Below, one piece after another: positions 1 to 7,872 of a stretch of DNA of 64,000 nucleotides (its first letter is position 1; every line of letters begins with the position of its first letter). The notes beneath the pieces are model-generated. The model was not told where the DNA came from and made no database searches. It worked only from the letters and a program-made list of their open reading frames with translations. The stretch lies in contig NZ_SCRH01000033.1 in the NCBI RefSeq assembly GCF_004298145.1, positions 62,001-126,000 of the forward strand, in the 5' to 3' direction. The DNA is from Mycobacterium sp. (GTDB lineage: Bacteria; Actinomycetota; Actinomycetes; Mycobacteriales; Mycobacteriaceae). A program made the translations under genes and the position numbers.

Positions 1-221
1 GCGGACATTGCGAGCTGGCCCGCGATCACCGCCGCGGTCTGCGAGGCCCGGGTGGCCACGGAGTGCGCGAGCATCGCCGGGCGGCCCGACCCGCGGGCGA
101 ACGCCCGGGCCTGGTCGCGGCCCAACGGTGTCAGCTCCGCGCCGGGCGGGCGCGTGTCGAGCCGGCGCTCGACGTTTCCGTAAGACTGGCCGTGACGCAC
201 CAGGATCAAGCGACCGCTCAC
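1..221 (-). CDS. Histidine phosphatase (phosphoglycerate mutase family), N-terminal part
   Basis: Partial gene running off the left edge; about 73 N-terminal residues are visible. They begin with the phosphohistidine-phosphatase signature LVRHGQS (catalytic RHG at residues 8-10), followed by a Leu-Thr-Pro-Leu-Gly-Arg-Asp-Gln-Ala segment typical of the family. The GTG start at 221 overlaps the pheA stop by 4 bp (GTGA), so the two genes are probably translationally coupled, as in the Rv3838c-Rv3837c pair of M. tuberculosis. The family includes true mutases and general phosphatases, and the substrate cannot be told from this fragment. Confidence 0.85.
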   Translation of the reverse strand, partial: MSGRLILVRHGQSYGNVERRLDTRPPGAELTPLGRDQARAFARGSGRPAMLAHSVATRASQTAAVIAGQLAMS

Positions 222-1168
222 CGCTGCGACCCCCCGGCGGGCTGTTCGGGCTTTCCGTGACGCACCCGCGCCAGCCAGCGCAACGCCTCGTCGGCGGGCG
301 GCGGCAACGCTCCGGCGGGCGAGCCGGTGGGCCAAGATCCCAGGTATCTCACATCTGCACAACGACGATGCAGCGCCTTGAGTGCCTCGGCGACGGCGTC
401 GTCGTCGATGTGCCCCACGCAATCGGCGAAAAACCGGTAGATGCCGAGTCCGGTTCTGGTCGGCCGGGATTCGATTCGGGTCAGGTCGATGCCACGGACG
501 GCGAACTCGGCGAGCGCGGCCAGCAACGCGCCCGGCGCGTTGTCGATGCGCAGCACCACCGACGTCCGGTCGGCTCCGGTGCGGGCCGGCGGGGGCCCCG
601 GCAGCCCGACCAGAACGAAGCGGGTGCGGGCGTTGGGTTCGTCGACAACACCGTCGGCCAGGGTGTCCAGCCCCCAGTGGGTGGCGGCCAGCGGCGAGGT
701 CACGGCGGCGTCGACCCGGCCCTCGGCCACCTGCTGAGCGGCGTCGGCATTGGAGTACGCCGGCCGCAGTTCGGCATCGGCCAGGTTGGCGGCCACCCAC
801 TGCCGCACCTGCGCCACCGCGACTCCGAAGGCCGCCAACGTATGCACGTCGGCGGCCCGGCGTCCCGGTTTGACGACGATGCTGAACGCGACATCGAGCG
901 TCGTCTCGGCGAAGACCTGCAGCGGCGAACCCATGGCCAGGCTGTCCAGGGTCGGCGTCACCGAACCGTCGATCGAGTTCTCGATCGGGACGCATGCGTA
1001 GTCGGCGGCGCCGTCGCGCACCGCGTCCAACGCCGCGGAGGTGCTTTCGACCGGCAACGGCCGCACTCGGTCGGGCCGCTGTGCGGGAACCAAACCGGCG
1101 GCGGTGATCTGTCGCAACGCCGCCTCGGTGAAGGTCCCCTCCGGACCGAGGTAAGCGATGCGGGCCAC
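218..1168 (-). CDS. pheA: Prephenate dehydratase
   Basis: A 316-residue protein converting prephenate to phenylpyruvate in phenylalanine synthesis. Residues 3-185 form the two-lobed prephenate dehydratase domain: it opens with YLGPEGTFTEAA, has the IENSIDGSV loop near residue 83, and ends in the catalytic-region ARTRFVLVG motif. A C-terminal ACT domain (about 200-280) carries NAPGALL and IESRP, the residues that bind phenylalanine for feedback control. It is a monofunctional enzyme with no chorismate mutase domain, as usual in actinobacteria. ATG start at 1168; the downstream phosphatase gene overlaps by 4 bp. Confidence 0.97.
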   Translation of the reverse strand: MARIAYLGPEGTFTEAALRQITAAGLVPAQRPDRVRPLPVESTSAALDAVRDGAADYACVPIENSIDGSVTPTLDSLAMGSPLQVFAETTLDVAFSIVVKPGRRAADVHTLAAFGVAVAQVRQWVAANLADAELRPAYSNADAAQQVAEGRVDAAVTSPLAATHWGLDTLADGVVDEPNARTRFVLVGLPGPPPARTGADRTSVVLRIDNAPGALLAALAEFAVRGIDLTRIESRPTRTGLGIYRFFADCVGHIDDDAVAEALKALHRRCADVRYLGSWPTGSPAGALPPPADEALRWLARVRHGKPEQPAGGSQR

Positions 1169-1225
1169 GTCCCAACCCTAGCGGCGCGCAGGACAGAAAC
1201 CCCTTGCGACGCCAACCCGTGTAAG

Positions 1226-1244
1226 TTAACTTAGGCTTACCTAA
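1226..1244. promoter_or_regulatory. IdeR iron box
   Basis: TTAACTTAGGCTTACCTAA matches the mycobacterial IdeR (DtxR-type) operator at 17 of 19 positions, counting A/T wobble. It ends 8 bp before the ATG of the DUF2470 gene, so iron-loaded IdeR bound here would block transcription or initiation. The M. tuberculosis orthologue Rv3839 is, to my recollection, an IdeR-repressed gene. Confidence 0.85.
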
Positions 1245-1252
1245 TCTAAAGG

Positions 1253-2047
1253 ATGAGAATGTTGTTACCGCTGAGCTGCCACGCCCCGACCACCGCCGAG
1301 CGGATTCGCAGCGCGTGTGTGCGCGCCGGCGGCGCACTCCTGGCGATCGAGCATGACGATCCGGTCCCCACGCCCGTACATCACCTGATGGACAACGGCT
1401 GCTTCGCGCTGGCGCTCCCCGTGCAGCGGGAACACGAGCGACCCGTCGCGGGATCCCAGGCGCTGCTGGAGCTGACCGATTACGCGCCGCTCCCGCTGCG
1501 CGAACCGGTCCGCTCGCTGGTGTGGGTGCGTGGGCGCCTACAGGAGGTGCCCGCGGCGGAGATCCTCACCACGCTCGACGCGATCGCCACCGAATGCCCG
1601 AATCCGGCCCTGCTGGGAGTCGACACCCCGAGGTGTGCGCCCTCCGGTGGGGAAGATCAGCGGTACACGCTGCTGCGGCTCGAGATCGCGTCGGTCGTGG
1701 TCACCGATGCGACCGGCGCGGAACCGGTCACCGTGGACGATCTTCTTGCGGCCCGGCCCGACCCGTTCTGCGAGTTCGAGTCGAGCCTGCTGTGGCACCT
1801 GGACACCGCCCACAGTGACGTTGTGGCACGACTGGTGTCCCGGCTGCCCGCGCCGCTGCGGCGCGGGCAGGTGCGGCCGTTGGGCCTCGACCGCTACGGC
1901 GTGCGGTTCCGCGTCGAGGGCAACGACCGAGACCACGACGTCCGGCTGCCGTTCCACAAACCGGTGGACGACATGACCGGACTGAGGCAGGCCATCCGGG
2001 TGCTGATGGGGTGCCCATTCATCAACGGGTTGCGGGCGCGCGGCTAG
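1253..2047 (+). CDS. DUF2470 protein, IdeR-controlled (Rv3839-like)
   Basis: A 264-residue soluble protein. The N-terminal half (about 10-150) resembles the split beta-barrel of HugZ-type haem proteins; the C-terminal DUF2470 domain (about 180-260) starts near LLWHLDTAHSDVVARL and ends at the conserved LMG segment. Proteins with this domain pair have been linked to haem binding and iron reuse, which fits the iron box just upstream. I see no membrane segment or signal peptide. Two ATG codons six bases apart (1253 and 1259) could each start it. In M. tuberculosis the ferritin gene bfrB is close by; here it is absent. A haem-linked role is inference. Confidence 0.85.
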   Translation: MRMLLPLSCHAPTTAERIRSACVRAGGALLAIEHDDPVPTPVHHLMDNGCFALALPVQREHERPVAGSQALLELTDYAPLPLREPVRSLVWVRGRLQEVPAAEILTTLDAIATECPNPALLGVDTPRCAPSGGEDQRYTLLRLEIASVVVTDATGAEPVTVDDLLAARPDPFCEFESSLLWHLDTAHSDVVARLVSRLPAPLRRGQVRPLGLDRYGVRFRVEGNDRDHDVRLPFHKPVDDMTGLRQAIRVLMGCPFINGLRARG

Positions 2048-2099
2048 CCGGGATCGCGACGAACCGGCGCGGCGGCCGCCGGCCACGTACGTTAACCAG

Positions 2100-3293
2100 G
2101 TGAACGGCGACCGCTCACCGCAGCGTCGGCGGCCCGCACGGCGAGGCCCGCCGGTCCAACCGCGCCCCGAGCCGCCCCAGGTCATTCGCCGCGCGAGTGC
2201 CCCGCCGCCATCACCGACCGCGGAGACCCAGCCGCTGAACCGGCCGATGCCGCCGGTCCCCGCGGCCGTCCCCCCAGCACCGCGACAACCCCCGCCACGA
2301 CCACACGCGCCGAAGGCATCCCGGAGTCGGCGCCGGTGGGTCCGAACGGTGTTCTCGGCCCTGCTGGTGGGCGCGCTGCTGGTCGGTGCGGGCGTCGTCG
2401 CCGGGGCCGTCTGGTTCGACACCAAACTGCACCGCCAGCAGGTGCTCGCCGACTATCCCGAACGCCCCGGGCCCGGCCGCGGCACCAACTGGCTGATCGT
2501 CGGCTCGGACAGCCGTCAGGATCTGAGCGCCGAGCGGCAACAGGAGTTGGCCACGGGCGGCGACGTCGGCGATGGTCGTACCGACACGATCCTGCTGGTT
2601 CACGTGCCGGGCGTCGGATCCGGCGTTCCGACGACGATGGTGTCGATACCGCGCGACTCCTATGTGCCGATCCCGGACCACGGCAAGGACAAGATCAACG
2701 CCGCGTTCGCGATGGGCGGCGCACAATTACTGGTCCGCACGGTGGAACAGGCGACCGGCTTGCGCATCGATCACTACGCCGAGATCGGGTTCGGCGGGTT
2801 CGCCGCCGTGGTGGATGCGCTCGGCGGGGTGACGGTGTGCCCGAAGACACCGGTCAGCGACCCGTTAGCGGGCATCGACCTGCCGGCCGGCTGCCAGACT
2901 CTCGACGGCCGCCACGCCCTCGGATACGTCAGGACGCGTGCCACCCCGCGGGCAGACCTGGACCGGATGGTCAATGAACGCCAGTTCGTGGCGGAGCTGC
3001 TGCATCGTGCCGGCAGTCCGGTGGTGTGGCTCAATCCGTGGCGCTGGTATTCGGTGCCGCGCGCCGCCGCTGACGCCCTGACCGTCGACCAGGGTGACCA
3101 CGCGTGGGATCTGGCCCGGCTCGGCTGGGCGCTGCACGGATCCACCACCAGCATGACCGTCCCGATCGGAGAGTTCACCAGCGGTGACGTCGGCGCGGTG
3201 GTGGTGTGGAATCACGACGAGGCCGGTCGGTTGTTCCAGGCGTTGGCCACCGACGCACAAATACCTCCCGCCACGCAGGATGGCCGGCAGTAG
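2100..3293 (+). CDS. LytR-CpsA-Psr (LCP) family cell wall ligase
   Basis: A 397-residue protein with a Pro/Arg-rich cytoplasmic N-terminus (1-75), one membrane helix (about 82-105) and an extracellular LCP domain (about 120-340). LCP features visible: NWLIVGSDSR, GRTDTILLVH, the SIPRDSYV phosphate-binding arginine motif, KINAAF, and RTRATPRADLDR with conserved arginines. The family transfers polyprenyl-phosphate-linked glycans, such as arabinogalactan, to peptidoglycan. M. tuberculosis has a shorter product at this position (Rv3840), so this copy looks full length. GTG start at 2100, 52 bp after the DUF2470 gene. The exact glycan substrate is unknown. Confidence 0.88.
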   Translation: MNGDRSPQRRRPARRGPPVQPRPEPPQVIRRASAPPPSPTAETQPLNRPMPPVPAAVPPAPRQPPPRPHAPKASRSRRRWVRTVFSALLVGALLVGAGVVAGAVWFDTKLHRQQVLADYPERPGPGRGTNWLIVGSDSRQDLSAERQQELATGGDVGDGRTDTILLVHVPGVGSGVPTTMVSIPRDSYVPIPDHGKDKINAAFAMGGAQLLVRTVEQATGLRIDHYAEIGFGGFAAVVDALGGVTVCPKTPVSDPLAGIDLPAGCQTLDGRHALGYVRTRATPRADLDRMVNERQFVAELLHRAGSPVVWLNPWRWYSVPRAAADALTVDQGDHAWDLARLGWALHGSTTSMTVPIGEFTSGDVGAVVVWNHDEAGRLFQALATDAQIPPATQDGRQ

Positions 3294-3301
3294 CGGTCGA
3301 A

Positions 3302-4126
3302 CTAGATGCTGACCTGGCCCGCGGAGTCGCCCCGCAGCCAGGCCTTGGTGCGGCCCGGGTGGTGAGTGGCCAGCCAGGCCACGCCGACGTCGCGGCAGAA
3401 ATCGATGTCGTCGTAGTCGTCGACGTTCCAGCAGTAGACCGCCCTGCCCTGGGCGATGGCGCGGTCGGCCAGTTGGGGATATTCCTTCAACGTCAGCAGC
3501 GAAGGCCCGACGGCGGTGGCGCCGACGGCGGTGGGCGCACCACTGGTCAGGTAGCGAGCGGTCTTGCCCAGCAGCACCGTGGGCAGTAGCGGCGCGGCCC
3601 GCCGGATCCGCCAAATCGCGGACGCCGAGAACGACATCACCACCGCGCGGGAACGGTCGGCGGAGGCGGGTGCGGCGATGCCGAAACGGTGCAGCAGCGC
3701 CAGAAGTTTGGTCTCCACCAGTGAGCCGTACCGGACGGGGTGCTTGGTTTCGATGAAAAGCTTCACCGGCCGATGCCAGTCCAGCACCAGCGAAACCAGC
3801 GCATCCAGGGTCAGCAAACTGGTATCGCCGTGGGCGCCGTCCTCGCGCCAGCTGTCGTGCCACTCCCCGTACTCCAGCTCGCGCAGCTGAGCGAGGGTCA
3901 TCGTGCTGACCAGGCCGGCTCCGGTCGAGGTCCGGTCCAGCCGGCGATCGTGCACGCACACGAGATGGCCGTCGCGGGTCAACCGCACATCGCATTCCAC
4001 GCCGTCGGCGCCCTCTTTGAGGGCAAGGTCGTAGGCGGCCAGCGTGTGTTCGGGGCGCGCCGCCGAAGCGCCGCGGTGGGCGACGACATAAGGGTGCCCG
4101 GCGAGCACCTCGTCGGCCCACGTCAT
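3302..4126 (-). CDS. glpQ1: Glycerophosphodiester phosphodiesterase
   Basis: A 274-residue enzyme that hydrolyses glycerophosphodiesters to glycerol-3-phosphate and an alcohol. The GDPD barrel shows the N-terminal VVAHRGASAARPEHTLAAY motif (catalytic His and metal-binding Glu), DGVECDVRLTRDGHLVCVHD (Glu/Asp metal ligands and second His), and LFIETKHP. There is no signal peptide, so it is probably cytoplasmic and recycles lipid headgroups. The upstream DUF4328 gene ends 4 bp before its start, suggesting one leftward operon, as for Rv3843c-Rv3842c. The bfrB gene found beside glpQ1 in M. tuberculosis is missing. Confidence 0.94.
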   Translation of the reverse strand: MTWADEVLAGHPYVVAHRGASAARPEHTLAAYDLALKEGADGVECDVRLTRDGHLVCVHDRRLDRTSTGAGLVSTMTLAQLRELEYGEWHDSWREDGAHGDTSLLTLDALVSLVLDWHRPVKLFIETKHPVRYGSLVETKLLALLHRFGIAAPASADRSRAVVMSFSASAIWRIRRAAPLLPTVLLGKTARYLTSGAPTAVGATAVGPSLLTLKEYPQLADRAIAQGRAVYCWNVDDYDDIDFCRDVGVAWLATHHPGRTKAWLRGDSAGQVSI

Positions 4127-4130
4127 ATCC

Positions 4131-5168
4131 CTATGCTGCCGGTTCCTGCCGACCTAACTCAACTGGGCCGGCCGAAGCCGGCGCCGCGGCCCCGTCGTCG
4201 GGAACCATGACCCAGCGGTGCGCGGGCCGCGCGACGGGTTTGCGCTGGAATCCCTCGAAAATGCGCGTGGCGGCGGCCAAGGCGGCGGCCGCGAACAGGT
4301 AGGCGACGACCATCAGGACGGTGTTGTTGGCGATGCCCTGGGCGTCGGTGACGAAGCTGGTCGCGATCGCGGACACGGATACGGCGTAACTGCAGACCCA
4401 CGCGATCCGCCACTGAAGGATGGGCCTGCGCAGCCGGGCAAAGTGGTCTTCGAGCAGCGCCAGCTCGATCACGTACACCGGGGCCCACAGCAGATTGGCC
4501 AGCGGCGCGATGCAGCCGGCCCACAGCGCCCGCGCGGAGCGCGGCTCGGGCAGGCCGTGATGGGCGAACACGGCGGCGCGCCGCGCGATCATCCACCGGA
4601 TCAGCACCACGCCGGAGGCGATCACCGCCGCGGCCGCGCCCACGCTGGCGAGCACGCCGAGCCAGTCGGCGCCGATGGCCACCCACGAGTTCAGCAACGT
4701 GTTCCGGTTGATCACCAGGAGCACATAGCGGACGACGTAGACGAGGGCGGCAATGCTGAGGACCAGCACGCTCACGAATGACGTGGTGCGGATGAGCTGG
4801 GCCGAGGGCCCCGGTGGCGCGGGCGCTTCGGCAACTGCGGGCGCGTGCTCGACGCGGTCCGCCAAACCCCAGCGCGGCATCACCGGGTAGCGCGGTGTGG
4901 GTCCGAGGGGGCGCCGGCCGTGTCTGGCCGGCGGCGCGGCGCCGGGACGCACCGCGACCCAGCGATAGCCGGGCGGCAGCCGGGGTGGCGTGCGCTGCCA
5001 CCCCGGACTCCGTTGCGGTCCGGCCGGGAGCGCGGTGCCCCATCGCGGGTCGGCGGGTGGCGACTCCGATAGGGGCGCCATGAGGGCGCCGCGGCAGCGG
5101 GGACACCACTCGCGTTGCCGGTCGCGCACGTTCCAGCGGGTGCCGCACTGGGAGCACACCTGGATCAC
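4131..5168 (-). CDS. Zinc-ribbon DUF4328 membrane protein (Rv3843c-like)
   Basis: A 345-residue protein with an N-terminal zinc ribbon (Cys5, Cys8, Cys22, Cys25), a Pro/Arg-rich linker (about 30-120) and a C-terminal DUF4328 membrane region with several helices starting near LIRTTSFVSVLVLSIAALVY. The conserved DUF4328 features LNSWVAIGADWLGVL and WAGCIAPLANLLW are visible. The biochemical role of the family is unknown. It lies 4 bp upstream of glpQ1 and is probably cotranscribed with it. The N-terminal ribbon suggests nucleic-acid or protein contact on the cytoplasmic face, which is inference. Confidence 0.85.
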   Translation of the reverse strand: MIQVCSQCGTRWNVRDRQREWCPRCRGALMAPLSESPPADPRWGTALPAGPQRSPGWQRTPPRLPPGYRWVAVRPGAAPPARHGRRPLGPTPRYPVMPRWGLADRVEHAPAVAEAPAPPGPSAQLIRTTSFVSVLVLSIAALVYVVRYVLLVINRNTLLNSWVAIGADWLGVLASVGAAAAVIASGVVLIRWMIARRAAVFAHHGLPEPRSARALWAGCIAPLANLLWAPVYVIELALLEDHFARLRRPILQWRIAWVCSYAVSVSAIATSFVTDAQGIANNTVLMVVAYLFAAAALAAATRIFEGFQRKPVARPAHRWVMVPDDGAAAPASAGPVELGRQEPAA

Positions 5169-5293
5169 CGGACCAGACTAGCGCCGCGCGGGGGCGGTGC
5201 GATCCAGCCCCGCCGCCGCGACGACGCGGGCCGCGCAGCGCCAGGTATCGACCACCGCTCCAGGGGTTGGGCAACGTATTCGGCGCTTGCAGG

Positions 5294-5392
5294 CTATCCA
5301 CAGTTTCCACAGGTTTATCCACAGGTGCCCGGGAGGGATGGAAATCCATCGCTACAGCCTCTGGCGCCAAACGGTGGTCTAACTGTGGATAA
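5294..5392. promoter_or_regulatory. Cluster of DnaA boxes
   Basis: Two perfect TTATCCACA boxes, one on the plus strand (5315-5323) and one on the minus strand (5384-5392), with a one-mismatch copy CTATCCACA at 5294-5302 and a two-mismatch copy GTTTCCACA at 5303-5311 directly before the first perfect box. The repeats are head to tail at 9-12 bp spacing. No dnaA or dnaN gene is in the window, so this is not the canonical oriC. A DnaA-titrating site or DnaA-controlled promoter is possible. Confidence 0.6.
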
Positions 5393-5616
5393 CATCCCGG
5401 TGTTTTACGCATGTCATAGACAGCCCAACCCGGGTAGTTGAGCGAAATGCATTGCCTTGCTAAGCACCGGCGCCGCAGCACCCCGCCCGCCCAGTCCCGC
5501 TCCTGTCGCCGTGAGCCCCCGTACCCAGCCGGTTCTCAATAAACCGCAGCTCAGCGCGCTATTTCTCAACCCCGTCACAAAGCGCTATGATCGCGTTCGC
5601 GAAAAGTGTTTGTGAC

Positions 5617-5638
5617 TCACCTCACTAACGCGAGGTGA
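5617..5638. repeat. Inverted repeat before small membrane protein
   Basis: TCACCTC, an 8-bp spacer, then GAGGTGA: perfect 7-bp arms ending 21 bp before the ATG at 5660. It could be an operator or a hairpin covering the ribosome binding site region of the small gene downstream. Confidence 0.5.
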
Positions 5639-5659
5639 ACCGGGGGTGGAAGGCGATTG

Positions 5660-5815
5660 ATGACCACGCATTCGTTCGGTTCGGGTTCACCGGCCCCATC
5701 GAAGTCGTATTGCGGCTCGCCCGCGTGGAATCACAGCTACAGCATCGCGGCGCTGCGCGCCGGATTGATCGCACTGGTCTTGCTGGCGGTGCTCGCGGTC
5801 ATCGTCTTGTTCTGA
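5660..5815 (+). CDS. Small single-pass membrane protein, 51 aa
   Basis: Short reading frame starting at ATG 5660, preceded by GGTGGAAGG, an acceptable ribosome binding site. The first 30 residues are polar and Ser/Pro-rich with one cysteine; residues about 31-51 are a strong hydrophobic helix made of Leu, Val, Ala and Ile, ending at Phe-stop. That layout fits a tail-anchored micropeptide. I do not recognise a family. It sits 150 bp upstream of sodA on the same strand and could share its transcript. It may be a chance frame, but the clean membrane segment and the upstream signal argue for a real gene. Confidence 0.5.
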   Translation: MTTHSFGSGSPAPSKSYCGSPAWNHSYSIAALRAGLIALVLLAVLAVIVLF

Positions 5816-5965
5816 ATTGACCCCGAGCGGGTATCCGCCTAGCGGCCTCAACGGGGGGTCGTTCTTGCGGTGCGCGCGGTCATAGAGCAGGGTTGATAGC
5901 GGTCGGCCGCCGTGAGGCGCCCCGCACGACTGAGCGTCAAGACGATAATCGAAGAAAGGAACGCC

Positions 5966-6589
5966 GTGGCTGAATACACCCTGCCCGACTTGGACTGGGA
6001 CTACGCAGCGTTGGAACCGCACATCTCAGGTCAGATCAACGAGATCCACCACAGTAAGCACCACGCCGCATACGTCAAAGGCGTGAACGACGCTCTGTCC
6101 AAGCTCGAAGAGGCCCGTGCCAACGAGGATCACGCCGCGATCTTCCTGAACGAAAAGAACCTGGCATTCCACCTGGGCGGCCACGTCAACCACTCGATCT
6201 GGTGGAAGAACCTGTCGCCGGACGGCGGCGACAAGCCGACCGGCGAATTGGCCGCCGCAATCGACGACGCATTCGGATCCTTCGACCGGTTCCGCGCGCA
6301 GTTCAGCGCGGCCGCCAACGGCCTGCAGGGGTCGGGCTGGGCTGTGCTGGGCTATGAGACCCTCGGCGGCAGGCTGCTGACCTTCCAGCTCTACGACCAG
6401 CAGGCCAACGTTCCGCTCGGCATCATTCCGCTGCTGCAGGTGGACATGTGGGAGCACGCTTTCTACCTGCAGTACAAGAACGTCAAGGCGGACTACGTCA
6501 AGGCGTTCTGGAACGTCGTCAACTGGGCAGACGTGCAGAAGCGGTACGCGGCTGCGACCTCGAAAACCCAGGGCCTGATTTTCGGCTGA
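5966..6589 (+). CDS. sodA: Superoxide dismutase, Fe/Mn type
   Basis: A 207-residue enzyme converting superoxide to oxygen and hydrogen peroxide. Metal ligands of the Fe/Mn family are visible: the His of [10 protein letters not shown], the His of [13 protein letters not shown], and the Asp and His of [12 protein letters not shown]. Length and sequence match mycobacterial SodA closely. In pathogenic mycobacteria it is abundant and exported although it has no signal peptide, and none is seen here. The GTG start at 5966 is chosen because GAAAGGA lies 6-12 bp upstream and the product starts with the conserved [13 protein letters not shown] strong terminator follows. Confidence 0.98.
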   Translation: MAEYTLPDLDWDYAALEPHISGQINEIHHSKHHAAYVKGVNDALSKLEEARANEDHAAIFLNEKNLAFHLGGHVNHSIWWKNLSPDGGDKPTGELAAAIDDAFGSFDRFRAQFSAAANGLQGSGWAVLGYETLGGRLLTFQLYDQQANVPLGIIPLLQVDMWEHAFYLQYKNVKADYVKAFWNVVNWADVQKRYAAATSKTQGLIFG

Positions 6590-6605
6590 CTTTCATTTCG
6601 GTCGG

Positions 6606-6647
6606 CTGGGGCGTCGCGCGGATTGCGCGGCGCCCCAGTCGTTTGTC
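6606..6647 (+). terminator. Rho-independent terminator of sodA
   Basis: CTGGGGCG and CGCCCCAG form the base of a stem of about 14 pairs (with one T-G pair) closed by CGCGC/GCGCG around a GGATT loop, followed by the T-rich tail TCGTTTGT. It starts 16 bp after the sodA stop codon. U-tailed terminators this clear are uncommon in mycobacteria. Confidence 0.8.
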
Positions 6648-6784
6648 TGGCCCCGAATCGGCTATGTGTGAAGATCCGCGACGCTCACCGTGTCGTGTTG
6701 CACGGGGCCTAATCCGCAGGCATTCTTAATTATTCGGGCTACCAGTGTGGTTATTCCAAGCGGAGGCGTCGCGCGGAGGTCGAG

Positions 6785-7318
6785 ATGGAAACTGGGTCGG
6801 ATCGACCTATCGGGGTTTCCCCGTTCCATTCTCGTGGCGCCCTGAAGGGGTTCGTGATCTCCGGGCGTTGGCCCGATTCGACGAAAGAGTGGGCCCAGCT
6901 ACTGATGGTCGCGGTAAGGATCGCGTCTTTGCCCGGATTACTCTCCACCACAACGGTGTTCGGCGCCCGCGAGGAATTGCCCGACGAACCCGAGCCGGGC
7001 ATGGTTGGCCTGGTGCTGGCCGAGGGCACGGTTTTCGGTGAATCGGCAATCCAGCCAGGATATTTCGCAGACCATCAGCCCCCGGCACTGCTCATGCTGC
7101 ATCCGCCGTCGGAAACCACGCCGTCGCTGCCCGAGTGCACGGGCGCGGCATCGGGATGCGTATTGCTACCCGGACTGCCCTATCTCGGGCTGGAACACCG
7201 CGCGGCTTGGGTGGAAGCAGAGGCCGACGGCACCATCACCTCGATGGTGAGCCGGGTGGGCGTCGACCCGATCAGCCATCCCGACACGGCAATTCTGGCG
7301 ATGCTTCTCGCCGCATGA
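6785..7318 (+). CDS. Conserved mycobacterial hypothetical (Rv3847-like)
   Basis: A 177-residue protein matching in length and position the gene downstream of sodA in M. tuberculosis (Rv3847). It has no signal peptide or membrane segment and no catalytic motif I recognise. It is rich in Pro, Gly and hydrophobic beta-type segments, and contains two cysteines and one cysteine-adjacent glycine-rich stretch near residue 120. ATG at 6785 is preceded by GGAGG about 6 bp upstream. The sodA terminator lies between, so it probably has its own promoter. Function unknown. Confidence 0.8.
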   Translation: METGSDRPIGVSPFHSRGALKGFVISGRWPDSTKEWAQLLMVAVRIASLPGLLSTTTVFGAREELPDEPEPGMVGLVLAEGTVFGESAIQPGYFADHQPPALLMLHPPSETTPSLPECTGAASGCVLLPGLPYLGLEHRAAWVEAEADGTITSMVSRVGVDPISHPDTAILAMLLAA

Positions 7319-7872
7319 CGAAACCCGGAAACGAGTTCCGCACTCGAATCCGAGGTGTCAGGGTGCGCGAACGGTGATTCGCGGTCCCGACGGTGGCGTC
7401 GTCCCTCGCGCTCGCGGAGACGAGCGACAAGTCCGCCCCCCGCGCCGGCTAAGTTAACGACCCCTCGACCATCGGTGTCCGCCAGGCGGCCGCGGGGTTT
7501 CGTCGCGCCCTCCCCGGTCTTGTTTCGCGCACGGCAGCAAATGGTGTGCGAGATCGGGCCGGCTTACCGGCCCGTTGCGGTGCAATCACCCTGCACCGCC
7601 CGGGTGCTCACCGCGTCCCCCACGAGGACGCCCGCCCGCCACTTCGGGACGGGTGTCCAATTCTGCGGGTAGCCTGTGAGTTCCATGGATTTGGTGGACA
7701 CTCCAGCGAATCAGTTAGACGCTCGTCAAGTGGGGAGATGGTGAGGGTCAGCTATGCGGGCCGGGAATCTTTTGGGGTTTGCACCTGGTTACCCTTACCA
7801 AGCGTCGCTACCATGATCAGCAAATACACTTAGGTAATAGTTCACTTCTACAGCCCCGTGGAGGTCATATCA
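7319..7872. other. Intergenic region before espR
   Basis: A 554-bp gap. In M. tuberculosis a membrane protein gene (Rv3848) lies here; no trace of a coding frame of that kind is visible. The middle holds three consecutive stem-loops (7555-7658). An AT-richer stretch at about 7780-7860, just before espR, could hold a promoter. Confidence 0.6.
7555..7658 (+). other. Three tandem stem-loops, possible espR leader or small RNA
   Basis: Hairpin 1 (7555-7574): CGGGCCGG and CCGGCCCG around a CTTA loop, 8 perfect pairs. Hairpin 2 (7577-7599): GCGGTGCA and TGCACCGC around 7 bases, 8 perfect pairs. Hairpin 3 (7626-7658): GGACGCCCG against CGGGTGTCC-type pairing, about 11 pairs with G-U and one mismatch. 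They follow each other closely on the espR strand, about 215-320 bp before its ATG. A structured 5' leader, a transcription attenuator or a separate small RNA would all fit. Confidence 0.45.

Larger units (their letters stand above)
5169..5659. other. Intergenic gap with DnaA boxes and dyads
   Basis: A 491-bp region with no convincing gene, between two divergent units. It is locally more AT-rich than its surroundings. It holds a DnaA-box cluster (5294-5392), a small palindrome TCGCGTTCGCGA at 5591-5602 and an inverted repeat at 5617-5638. The right part should carry the promoter of the small membrane protein at 5660. Confidence 0.6.

Noticed and set aside
8..1234. Long plus-strand open frame opposite pheA
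   Set aside because: It is a shadow of pheA: very Arg/Gly/Pro-rich, no homology, and pheA itself shows all catalytic and ACT motifs.
5169..5659. Chromosomal replication origin
   Set aside because: DnaA boxes are present, but dnaA, dnaN, rpmH and rnpA, which flank mycobacterial oriC, are not in the window.
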